This document shows positions 14,928-23,084 of a DNA stretch of 30,996 nt, one piece after another; positions within the stretch are counted from its first letter, which is position 1; the number at the start of each line of letters is the position of its first letter. Source of the DNA: Zoogloea sp035335645 (lineage in GTDB: Bacteria; Pseudomonadota; Gammaproteobacteria; Burkholderiales; Rhodocyclaceae). The stretch is taken from assembly GCA_035335645.1 (NCBI GenBank), contig DAOQMM010000032.1:1-30996 (forward strand), written 5' to 3'. The translations under genes and the position numbers were made by a program. The notes under the pieces were generated by a model that was given only the letters and a program-made list of their open reading frames with translations, did no database searches and was not told the origin of the DNA.

Positions 14928-17105
14928 ATGCCCCTGCCCCTTCCCGATCTGGACGACCGCCGCTTCGACGACCTCGTCGCCGAACTGCAGCAGCGGCTCC
15001 AGCGCCAGGTGCCCGAACTTACCGCCCTGGCCCCCGGCGACCCGGCCTTTGCGCTGGTGGACCTCTTCGCCTGGCTCACCGAGACCATCCTCTACCGCGC
15101 CAACCGCATCCCCGACCGCCAGCGCCTCGCTTTCCTCAACCTCCTGGCCCTGCCCCTGCGCCCCGCGCGCCCCGCCCGCGGCGTGCTGTGCATCGATCCT
15201 TCCGGCGGCGATGGCCGCAGCCTGGCGCCGCTGGTGCGCACCGAGACGGCCCTCGCCGCGGGCCAGATCGCCCTCACCACCGTGGGCGAACTCCAGCCCC
15301 TGCCCCTGGAACTGCACGTCCTCGTCAAACGCACGCTGGACGCCGCCACCCTCAGCGCCGAAGGCATCTCCCTGGCCCAGCTGCGCCAGCAATACGGTGT
15401 CGAACCGGCCGCCTTCCGCCCGGTGCGCCTCACGCCGCCGGCCGACACGGTCACCACGGCCGGCAGCCTGGACGACAGCCTCTACCTCGCCTTCGCCGTG
15501 CCCAAGGCGCTGGTGCGCAAGGCCGACGCCGTCCGCCGCCTGCTTGCCGGCGTGGTCCTCAACCTGGCCCTGGCGCCCGCCGACGACCTGGACGGCGAGC
15601 TGGCCGCCAGCCTGTCACCCCGTCGCCTCGACTGGGACGTGGCAGTCTGGCGCGATCCCGCGAACCATCCCGAGAGCGTCGTCTGGCTGCCCCTCGAGAC
15701 CGTCGCCGACTCCTCCCGCGGCGGTCGCCAGGCCGGCGTGGTGCGCCTGCGCCTGCCCCGCGACGGCAGCTTCCTGGTCGTTCCGAGCGCCATCGACCCC
15801 CAGTTCGCGGGCATGGGCGACACGCCCCCGGAAGCCCCCGCCGACCTGGCCGCCGGCCAGCTCCAGTGCTGGCTGCGCCTGCGCAGCGCCGACGGCGACG
15901 GCATCGAGCTGGGCTACCTGGGCGTCAATGGCGTGGACGTCCTCGCCCAGGGCGTCGCCCGCGACGTGATGCTGGGTATCGGCACCGGCCGGCCCGAACA
16001 GAGTCTTGCCCTGCCGGACGCCGCCGTGGACACGTCCGACGTGCGCATCGACGTGGAATCCGCCGGCCGATTCGAGCCCTGGCAGCAGGTGGACCATTTC
16101 GGTGCCGCCGGCCCGGACGACGCGGTCTACCTCGTGGACGGCGACAGCGGCAGCGTGCGCTTCGGCGACGGCCTGCGCGGCCGCCGTCCGTCTGACGGCC
16201 TGCGCATCCGGGCCTCGTACTACCGCTTTGGCGGTGGCACGGCAGGCAACCTCGCGCCCGGTGCGGTCCAGTCCGTCGCCGTCGGTGGCGGGCGCCTCAA
16301 GCCGCGGCAGGAATGGCCCCTGCGCGGCGGCGTGGATGCCGAGACCGTGGCCGAGGCCGAGCAGCGCATCCCCGCCTTCCTGGCCCATCGGGAACGGGCC
16401 GTCACCGCCGAGGACTTCGCCGTCCTGGCCCGCGACAATCCGCTCCGCCCGATCGCCCGCGCCGACGCCGCCGCCGGCTTCCTGCCCGGCGCCAGCCTCA
16501 CCGCAGTGCGGCGCAACGTACCGGGCGTCATCAGCGTCTTCGTCCTGCCCCCGGCCGAACCCGCCTTCGCCGCCTTCCCGCGGCCCACCGCCGGCACCCT
16601 GCGGGATGTCTTCGAATACCTCTCTCCGCGCACCCTGCTGGGCACCGAGCTCTACGTGCTGAGCCTCCAGTACCAGCCGGTCTCCGTCGCGGTCTCCGTC
16701 GAAGTGGTGGACCCCGCCCTGGAGCAGCAGACCTTCCGCGCCGTCGAGCAGGCCCTCCTCGCCTACCTGTGGCCCCTGCCGCCCCACGGCGTGCGTGGCG
16801 CAGGCTGGCCCCGGGGGCGCGCCGTGGACATCAACGAGCTGCGCACCCAGGCCAGCCGTGTGGACGGCATCGAGGCGGTCAACGGCCTGCGCCTGTTCTA
16901 CCAGGATCTCGCCAGCGGCCTCTGGCGCGAACTCACCGGGCGGCTGTCCCTGCCCCTCACCGACTACCAGCTTCCCGAACTGATGGCCGTCGCCGTCCAG
17001 TCCGGCGAAGCCACACCGGCCCCGCCCCGCGCCTTCGCGCCCGGCACCTCGACCGGCGGAAGCACCCGTGCCGTCCCGGTACCGGTGATCCCGGACGTCT
17101 GCTGA
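14928..17105 (+). CDS. Baseplate J/gp6-like assembly protein (Pvc11/Afp11)
   Basis: The 725-aa product is a putative baseplate assembly protein of the gp6/gpJ type. The N-terminus (RRFDDLVAELQQRL, GDPAFALVDLFAWLTETILYRANRIPDR) is typical of the eCIS form. A middle region contains PDDAVYLVDGDSGSVRFGDGLRGRRP and GTAGNLAPGAV, the recognisable dimerising J domain start, and the C-terminal part has RERAVTAEDFAVLAR. It forms the wedge iris with gp25 and the Pvc12-like protein. ATG 14928 is chosen over an in-frame ATG at 14889 inside the gp25 gene, because family members start just before the DLDDRRFDDL helix. It is followed 3 nt later by the Pvc12-position gene. Confidence 0.93.
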   Translation: MPLPLPDLDDRRFDDLVAELQQRLQRQVPELTALAPGDPAFALVDLFAWLTETILYRANRIPDRQRLAFLNLLALPLRPARPARGVLCIDPSGGDGRSLAPLVRTETALAAGQIALTTVGELQPLPLELHVLVKRTLDAATLSAEGISLAQLRQQYGVEPAAFRPVRLTPPADTVTTAGSLDDSLYLAFAVPKALVRKADAVRRLLAGVVLNLALAPADDLDGELAASLSPRRLDWDVAVWRDPANHPESVVWLPLETVADSSRGGRQAGVVRLRLPRDGSFLVVPSAIDPQFAGMGDTPPEAPADLAAGQLQCWLRLRSADGDGIELGYLGVNGVDVLAQGVARDVMLGIGTGRPEQSLALPDAAVDTSDVRIDVESAGRFEPWQQVDHFGAAGPDDAVYLVDGDSGSVRFGDGLRGRRPSDGLRIRASYYRFGGGTAGNLAPGAVQSVAVGGGRLKPRQEWPLRGGVDAETVAEAEQRIPAFLAHRERAVTAEDFAVLARDNPLRPIARADAAAGFLPGASLTAVRRNVPGVISVFVLPPAEPAFAAFPRPTAGTLRDVFEYLSPRTLLGTELYVLSLQYQPVSVAVSVEVVDPALEQQTFRAVEQALLAYLWPLPPHGVRGAGWPRGRAVDINELRTQASRVDGIEAVNGLRLFYQDLASGLWRELTGRLSLPLTDYQLPELMAVAVQSGEATPAPPRAFAPGTSTGGSTRAVPVPVIPDVC

Positions 17106-17108
17106 ACC

Positions 17109-19505
17109 ATGGACAGCAACGGCACCCGCTTCCTGCTCCTCGACCGCGCGGCGGATTTCCGCAACGCGGGCGGCAGCTGTGCCTGGGATGCAGACGCCCG
17201 CGCCTTCACCCTGGTCCGTCACGACGAGCCCCGCCTGCCCCGTCTGGCGGCGGCTGACGCGCTCCAGGCCTGGGCCGATGCAGGGCCGTGGATTCTGGAC
17301 GACTACGGCCAGATCGCCCGGCTGTCCGCCGACCGGCGCAGCATCGAAGCCGCCGTCGGCTGGCCCGATGCCCCGTGGAACCCCCTGCGTGCCCATCGCG
17401 ACCCCACCGCCCCCCTCGCCGCCGACCTGGAAGCCCTCACGCTCGACCCGGTCGACGCGCCCACCGCGTGCGCCTTCACCGACCTGCACCTGGGCGGCAG
17501 CGGCCTGCTCGCCGCCAGCTGGATGGCGGACGACGGCACCCGCGCCGGCGTCACCCTTGTCCATCTGCGCGCCCGCTGGCAGCGACACCTGGAGATCGCG
17601 TCGCCGGAGGCGCCGGCCTTCCGGCCGGTCCGGCTCTGGGTCGACGCCTCTGACCGGGTATGGGTCGCCAGCGACACCCACCTGACCCTGACCATCGGCG
17701 CCCCCCTCGACCCGCCCTATGTTCCGCGTCCAGACCGCTTCGAACCGGTCTCCGTCGAACCGTCGCCACCGCGCGTACGGTGGGCCCAGGCGCTGCCGCC
17801 GCTCCGCCGCATCAACGCCATCGCCGTGGTCGCCACCCGGCTGCTGATCCTCGCCGAAGCGTCCGGGAGCACTGACGGCGCACCGCAGCAGATCCTCCTC
17901 GTCCGCGCCCTGTCCGACGACCCGACGGCTGCGCTCACGGCCCTCCCGCTCCCCACCGGCCTCCCCTTCGCCAGTGACATCGCCGCCCTCGACGACGGCC
18001 GGGCGATCCTCCTGCCGCCGCTTGAAACCGGCGTCACGCGGGCCCAGCGGCGCGACTGCCCGGTGATCACCCTCGACGATCCACCCGCCCTCGCGGCCGA
18101 GCGCTGGCCGCGCCGCAGCGAAGCCGCCGTGCGCTTCGTGCGTCATCGGGACAACCAAGTGCGGCATCTGGCCAACGACGGCGTGGTGCGCCTGTTCCGC
18201 CTTGCCCAGGCCCGCTTCCTCCCCCACGGCCGCGCCCTGCTGACCCCGGTTTTCGATGCCGGCACGCCGGACACCGTCTGGGACCGCCTCATCCTCGACG
18301 CCTGCATTCCGGCTGGCTGCTCGGTCATGGTCGAAGCCCAGGCAGCGGACACGCCCGGCGGATTTGCCGACACCTTCCACCGCCAGCCCCTGCCCCTGGC
18401 CTTCACGACCCCTGACATCCCCTTCGCGACACCGCGCGGAACACTCCACGAGATCCTCCTCCAGCGCAGCAGCGGCGCCGCCCGTGAACTCCGCGGGCGT
18501 TATCTGCGCCTGCGCCTGACGCTTGGCGGCGACGGTCGCCACAGTCCCGCCGTGTACGCCCTGAGAATCTGGTACCCGCGCTTTTCCTGGCAGGCCCACT
18601 ACCTGCCGGACCACTTCCACCAGCAGCAGCCCGCCGATCCGGAACCGGTTCCGGCCGGGCGGGCGGCCAACGGCGCCGACCTGCGCGAACGCCTCTTCGC
18701 CAGCTTCAGCGGCCTGCTCACCCCCATTGAAGACCGCATCGCCGCCAGCGAACAACTCCTCGACCCGCTGGCCGTGCCGGCCCCGTGGCTGGCCAATCTC
18801 GCCGCCATGCTCGGCACCCGCCTGCGTCCCCACTGGCCAGAGACCCGCCAGCGCCGCTGGCTTGCCGCCCTTGGCCGTCTGCAGCCCCACAAGGGCAGCT
18901 ACGGTGCCCTGTGCCAGGCCCTCGACATTCTCACGGAAGGGGGCGTGAGCCGTGGCGAAGTGGTGCCGGTCGAACTCTTCCGCCTGCGCCGCACGCTGGC
19001 CACGGTACTGGGTCTGTCCATGGACGATGCGCGCCATCCCCTCACCCTGGGCACCGGCCAGTCCGGCAACAGCCTCGTCGGCGACACCCTGGTGCTGTCC
19101 GAGGACCACGCCGTGGAGATCCTCGCCCTGTTCGCCCCCGAACTGGCCCGCCCCGGCACCGAGCGCCAGGCCGTCGAACACTTTTTCGACCGCTACGCCC
19201 GCCGCCTCACGGTGATCCTGCACGGCCCCGCCCAGTCCCTGCGCGGCGTCATCGAGGAGGCCCTGCCGGAGCTCGTCCCGGCCATCGTGCAATGGAACGT
19301 ACTGGTCAGCGAGCACCCCTTCGTGCTCGGCCTGTCGCCCCTGCTGCGCATCGACACTTATCTCGAGACCCAGCCGCCGCCGAAGCCGGTCCGGCTTGAC
19401 ACCACCCGCCTGGGCCGCGGCGACCTCATCTACAACCCGGTGGCCCTGCTGCCCGAACAGGCCGGTTCGCTGCCGCCCCCCGAATCCGAAGGAGACCGGG
19501 CATGA
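17109..19505 (+). CDS. Tail protein of the TIGR02242/P2 gpI-like type (Pvc12 position) with large N-terminal extension
   Basis: The 798-aa product has two parts. About residues 500-720 match the phage tail protein domain found in eCIS baseplates (TIGR02242-like): LRERLFASFSGLLTPIEDRIAASEQLLDP, APWLANLAAMLGT, RRWLAALGRLQPHKGSYGALCQALDILT, and ADPW-type helices replaced here by PVELFRLRRTLATVLG. The N-terminal 480 residues are rich in short strand pairs with repeated LxLDxxDRVWVAS-like patterns, suggesting a beta-propeller-like or jelly-roll module; this is a pattern impression only. The gpI-type domain is the wedge protein that carries fibre or peripheral parts. Its stop overlaps the next ATG (ATGA at 19502). 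Confidence 0.8.
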   Translation: MDSNGTRFLLLDRAADFRNAGGSCAWDADARAFTLVRHDEPRLPRLAAADALQAWADAGPWILDDYGQIARLSADRRSIEAAVGWPDAPWNPLRAHRDPTAPLAADLEALTLDPVDAPTACAFTDLHLGGSGLLAASWMADDGTRAGVTLVHLRARWQRHLEIASPEAPAFRPVRLWVDASDRVWVASDTHLTLTIGAPLDPPYVPRPDRFEPVSVEPSPPRVRWAQALPPLRRINAIAVVATRLLILAEASGSTDGAPQQILLVRALSDDPTAALTALPLPTGLPFASDIAALDDGRAILLPPLETGVTRAQRRDCPVITLDDPPALAAERWPRRSEAAVRFVRHRDNQVRHLANDGVVRLFRLAQARFLPHGRALLTPVFDAGTPDTVWDRLILDACIPAGCSVMVEAQAADTPGGFADTFHRQPLPLAFTTPDIPFATPRGTLHEILLQRSSGAARELRGRYLRLRLTLGGDGRHSPAVYALRIWYPRFSWQAHYLPDHFHQQQPADPEPVPAGRAANGADLRERLFASFSGLLTPIEDRIAASEQLLDPLAVPAPWLANLAAMLGTRLRPHWPETRQRRWLAALGRLQPHKGSYGALCQALDILTEGGVSRGEVVPVELFRLRRTLATVLGLSMDDARHPLTLGTGQSGNSLVGDTLVLSEDHAVEILALFAPELARPGTERQAVEHFFDRYARRLTVILHGPAQSLRGVIEEALPELVPAIVQWNVLVSEHPFVLGLSPLLRIDTYLETQPPPKPVRLDTTRLGRGDLIYNPVALLPEQAGSLPPPESEGDRA

Positions 19506-20437
19506 GCCAGTCCGACGACAACGCGGCCACCGATTCCAGCCTGCCCGACGACGGCGTCTTCAGCGAGCCGCTGCGCCGCGTCAGCTTTGAACCCGGCATG
19601 CTGCTCGGCATCGAGGCGACCCGCGCCGAGCAGGCCTACCACCGCCGCCGCCACACCCGCCACGCCTACTGGCTGCACGGCGCCGGTACGGTCGCCGGCC
19701 TGCGCGTGGTGATGGACTCGACGCCGCCCAAGACCGCCGGAAAGCCGTGGCGGGTGCGCCTCATCATCACCCCGGGCATCGGCGTGGACGGCCTCGGCCG
19801 CGAGGTGAGCGTCCACGAACCCTACGCCATCGACCTGGGCGACTGGCTCACCGCCCAGCACGCCGACAGCACCGCCTGGGGCGCCCTGGAACGGGACGGT
19901 CTCGACACCGCCGGCACCACCCTGTACCTGCGCATCACCATGCGCTACCAGGACGTGCCCTCCGGGCTCCAGCCGGTGATGGCGACGGCGATCAATGCCG
20001 GCACCGACCCGGTCGGTCCCAGCCGCATTCAGGACACGGTGCTTTACGAACTCACCCCGTGGCGGCCCGCCATCGGCGACGTCCCCGAAAGGCCCTTCAC
20101 CGCCCACGACGACCTCTCCGCCTACGACGACATCGCGGACCGCCTGGCCGACCACGAACGTGCCGCCATCGCCGCCGCCGATGCCGCCGGGCGCCGCCAG
20201 CTCCAGCTTGGCGCCCGCCTGCTGTTCGCCCTGTCCGACGACAACACCGCCCTCGCCACCCGCGAGTCCCTCGCCGTGACCGCAGCCGAACTGGCCAGAA
20301 CCCTGCTCGCAACGGTCACCATCGCCCTCGACCCGGGCGGCCAGCTCGTCATCGACCCGGCGCGCATCGTCGTGGACAACCTGGCCCGGCCCTTCCTCTT
20401 CAACGCCAGCACCCTGGCTCGTCTGCTCCGTCAGTGA
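19502..20437 (+). CDS. Injection-system protein, first of three sharing an N-terminal module
   Basis: The 311-aa product is unnamed. Its N-terminal part (about 25-115) follows the pattern FxPGMLLG...EQAYHRRRHTRH...LHGAGTVAGLRVV...ITPGIGVDGLGREVSVHEP, a module that recurs in more diverged form in the next two genes and resembles an N-terminal region common in eCIS and phage tail-associated proteins (start phrase like YFDGQLL, then GxGxVxGLxV, then PGxAIDxxGRxI). The rest (about 120-311) is Ala/Asp-rich with a helical HERAAIAAADAAGRRQ segment. No signal or membrane segment. Peripheral baseplate or fibre-attachment is the likely site, by position after the Pvc12-like gene; the function is unknown. 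Confidence 0.6.
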   Translation: MSQSDDNAATDSSLPDDGVFSEPLRRVSFEPGMLLGIEATRAEQAYHRRRHTRHAYWLHGAGTVAGLRVVMDSTPPKTAGKPWRVRLIITPGIGVDGLGREVSVHEPYAIDLGDWLTAQHADSTAWGALERDGLDTAGTTLYLRITMRYQDVPSGLQPVMATAINAGTDPVGPSRIQDTVLYELTPWRPAIGDVPERPFTAHDDLSAYDDIADRLADHERAAIAAADAAGRRQLQLGARLLFALSDDNTALATRESLAVTAAELARTLLATVTIALDPGGQLVIDPARIVVDNLARPFLFNASTLARLLRQ

Positions 20438-20444
20438 GGTCATC

Positions 20445-23057
20445 ATGGCGAACACGCTCCAGTTCCAGCCCTACGCTCCCGGCACCACCGCCACCGCCGG
20501 CGGCGCCCGCCTGGGCAGCATCGACCCGCGCCTGTCCCGCACCAACTATTTTGACGGGCAGCTCCTCAAGGCCACGGACCTCACCCGCGACCAGATCTAC
20601 CTGGACGAGCGCCTGCTGGAACTCGGCCAGGCCTTCGGCGCCGGCATCGCCGAGGGGCTGGACCTGGACATTGCCGACGGCCGCTACGTCCGCGTGCAGC
20701 CCGGCCTCGCCATCGCCCCGTCCGGACGGGTGCTCAAGCTCAGCGGGCGGGTGCTCGAAGCCGACCTGCAGAACAGCGCCCTCATCGCGAGCCTCAACAA
20801 CGGCGCCTACCGCCAGTTTCCGCGGGGACTCTACGCCGTCGTCCTGCAGCATGCCGAAGTCGCCAGTGGCGTCGCGGAGGCCTACCCCACCGACCTGGAA
20901 AGCCGCCGCCAGTGGAAGGTCAGCGAGTACGCCGAGGGCGTCGAGCTGGTCCTCGTGCCCCTGCCCATCGGCCTGCCCCGGGGTGACGCCCTGAGCCTGC
21001 GCGCCACCCTGGCCCGCGAGATCCTCCACGCCAGCGGCAGCCTCATGCTGCCCTCCGACGACGCCATCGCCCTCGGCCTCGTGGCCATCGAACAGGCCGT
21101 CGTCGCCTGGTACGACAAGGGCCTCGTACGCCGCCGCCTGCGCAACCCGCTGGCGCCCGCCGCGCAGGGAGAAGACCTGGCCCTGCATTACGTCGAGCTG
21201 CTCCACGACGTGCTCGACGCCCGCAGCCACGCCGGATTGGGCGACGGCTTTCCGGCCGCCCAGTATTTCCGCATGCTGCCCGCCCATGGCCCGCTGCCCA
21301 AGGCCGCCATCGACCCGGTGAACGGCACCCAGATCTTCTTTCCCAAGGCCTACGAGGTGAGCATTGCGCCCGTGAGGCGCAGCGACCTGCCGCGCCTGCT
21401 GGCCGACTCCGCCTTGCTTGCGCCCATCGATCTGGAGCGCGATGCGGACATCGACGTGATGGTCCTGGTCCCCATGGACGACGCCAGCTTCGCCCTGCGC
21501 GCCCGCCAGCTGGAGGCCGATCCGGTCACCGGGACCCTCGGCAAGACGGGCATCCTCGCCCATCTGGACGTCTTCGCCCTGCGCCTGTACGCACCACCGG
21601 CCCTCGGCACCGAGGACCGCCGGACCTGGGAACAGATCTGGGCTGCGGTCGCCCCATCCGACGTGCGCTATGTCCGCCGCCCACCCCGCACCGCCGAGAC
21701 CAATGTCTCGGCCGTCGTCCTCGCCCGCGGCTTTGCAATCCCCGAAGAGATCACCCTGCCCCAGCGGGATCTGCTCGATTCGGAACACCAGCTCGACCAG
21801 GCCCTCACGGACATCCAGGCACTCCAGGTCGAACTCTCCCAACAGCGCCCCCACATCCAGGACCTGGAAGCCCAACTGGCCACGGCGAGCGGAGACCTGA
21901 CCACCGCCAGGAACCAGGTGGACAGCCTCAATGCCACGAACACCAGCCTCACCGATGCGAACGCCAGGCTGACGGGCGACCTTGCCAACCTGAAAACCAC
22001 CAACGACACCCTTACCGGCGACCTGCAGAGCGCCACCTCCCGCGCCGACGAAGCGGACGCCCGCGCCACCGCGCTGCAGGGCACCGTCGCGGAACTCAAC
22101 ACCACGATCACCCAGCTCCAGGCCCGTATCGACGAAAACCCCGATCAGCGCGTCGCCCAGCTCACCACCGACCTGGCGGCGGCCCAGGCCGCCGCCGACA
22201 CGGCCCGCCAACAGCTCGCCGATACGACCAGCCAGCTCAACGCGCAGCGAACCGCGGCCGAAGCCGCCACCAACCAGGCGACGGCCGCACAGGCCCGCGC
22301 CGACGATCTCCAGAACCAGCTCAACTCCGCCAACGGACGGGTCGCCAGCACCGAATCGGATCTGGCGGGTGCCCGCGATGCACTGAACGCCAGCAACGCC
22401 CGGCTCAGCGCGACCAGCGCCGCCCTGGACGCGGCCAACAACCGCATCGGTGGTCTCCAGAACGACGTCACCACCGCGCAAAACGCCCTCACCGTGGCCC
22501 GCGGTGACGCCGACCAGCTGCGCGGCCAGGTTGCCGGGCTCAATGTCGAGCTCAGCAACCAGGCCCAGATCCAGGCCGGCCTGCGCAACCAGATCGCCGC
22601 GGATCAGGCCACCCAGGCCCAGCTCACCGCTCAGATCAACCAGCAGGCGTCGCAGATCAACGCCCTGAACAATCAGATCCAGCTCCTGCAACGTCAATTG
22701 GCCGACCTGCGCGCCAATCCCAATGCCTCCGGCGTCACGCTGGCCGATGTGGCGCGGGTCCGTGGCGCCCAAATGGATCTGGGCCTCAAGCTCGACGATC
22801 AGTTGCGGGGTCGGCCGAGCGAAGTGCTGAATGCCGCCTACGACCTGTTCCTGCTGATCGGCGTCGAATACGACGAGGTCCTGTGGCCAAGCCTGCAGGA
22901 TCTCGCGCGTCAGCCGGATCGGCTGCCCAAGCTACGGGACGAACTGGTCCAGTTGCTCACCGTCCAGCGCATGACCGTCCCCAAGGCCATGGTCCAGGCG
23001 GGCCAGAACGCGGGACTGTCCCCGAACCTCATCAACCAGTGGGCCAACCAGCGCTGA
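20445..23057 (+). CDS. Injection-system protein with shared N-terminal module and a 320-residue coiled coil
   Basis: The 870-aa product begins with the shared module (about 30-105: NYFDGQLLKATDLTRDQIYLDERL, GAGIAEGLDL, VQPGLAIAPSGRVLKLSG). A globular region follows to about 440. About residues 442-760 are a continuous heptad-like coiled coil, with repeated LTDANARLTGDL-type and LQNQLNSANGR-type units and many Asn/Gln/Ala/Thr; it contains no clear breaks apart from an ENPDQ turn near 563. A conserved-looking helical C-terminal domain ends in NLINQWANQR. A 320-residue helix would span roughly 48 nm at 0.15 nm per residue. Candidate roles are long fibre, or a ruler-like factor; nothing in the sequence decides between them. 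Confidence 0.65.
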   Translation: MANTLQFQPYAPGTTATAGGARLGSIDPRLSRTNYFDGQLLKATDLTRDQIYLDERLLELGQAFGAGIAEGLDLDIADGRYVRVQPGLAIAPSGRVLKLSGRVLEADLQNSALIASLNNGAYRQFPRGLYAVVLQHAEVASGVAEAYPTDLESRRQWKVSEYAEGVELVLVPLPIGLPRGDALSLRATLAREILHASGSLMLPSDDAIALGLVAIEQAVVAWYDKGLVRRRLRNPLAPAAQGEDLALHYVELLHDVLDARSHAGLGDGFPAAQYFRMLPAHGPLPKAAIDPVNGTQIFFPKAYEVSIAPVRRSDLPRLLADSALLAPIDLERDADIDVMVLVPMDDASFALRARQLEADPVTGTLGKTGILAHLDVFALRLYAPPALGTEDRRTWEQIWAAVAPSDVRYVRRPPRTAETNVSAVVLARGFAIPEEITLPQRDLLDSEHQLDQALTDIQALQVELSQQRPHIQDLEAQLATASGDLTTARNQVDSLNATNTSLTDANARLTGDLANLKTTNDTLTGDLQSATSRADEADARATALQGTVAELNTTITQLQARIDENPDQRVAQLTTDLAAAQAAADTARQQLADTTSQLNAQRTAAEAATNQATAAQARADDLQNQLNSANGRVASTESDLAGARDALNASNARLSATSAALDAANNRIGGLQNDVTTAQNALTVARGDADQLRGQVAGLNVELSNQAQIQAGLRNQIAADQATQAQLTAQINQQASQINALNNQIQLLQRQLADLRANPNASGVTLADVARVRGAQMDLGLKLDDQLRGRPSEVLNAAYDLFLLIGVEYDEVLWPSLQDLARQPDRLPKLRDELVQLLTVQRMTVPKAMVQAGQNAGLSPNLINQWANQR

Positions 23058-23084
23058 CCCCGCCCCCGCGGACAGGAGCTTTCC

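Noticed and set aside
15615..19316. Antisense open frame of about 1233 codons opposite the baseplate J and tail protein genes
   Set aside because: The + strand genes have recognisable domains; the antisense frame has no motifs and only reflects codon bias.
21770..22725. DNA tandem repeat or CRISPR-like array in the coiled-coil coding region
   Set aside because: Repetition is at the level of heptad amino acid pattern; the nucleotide units are not identical and have no regular spacer.
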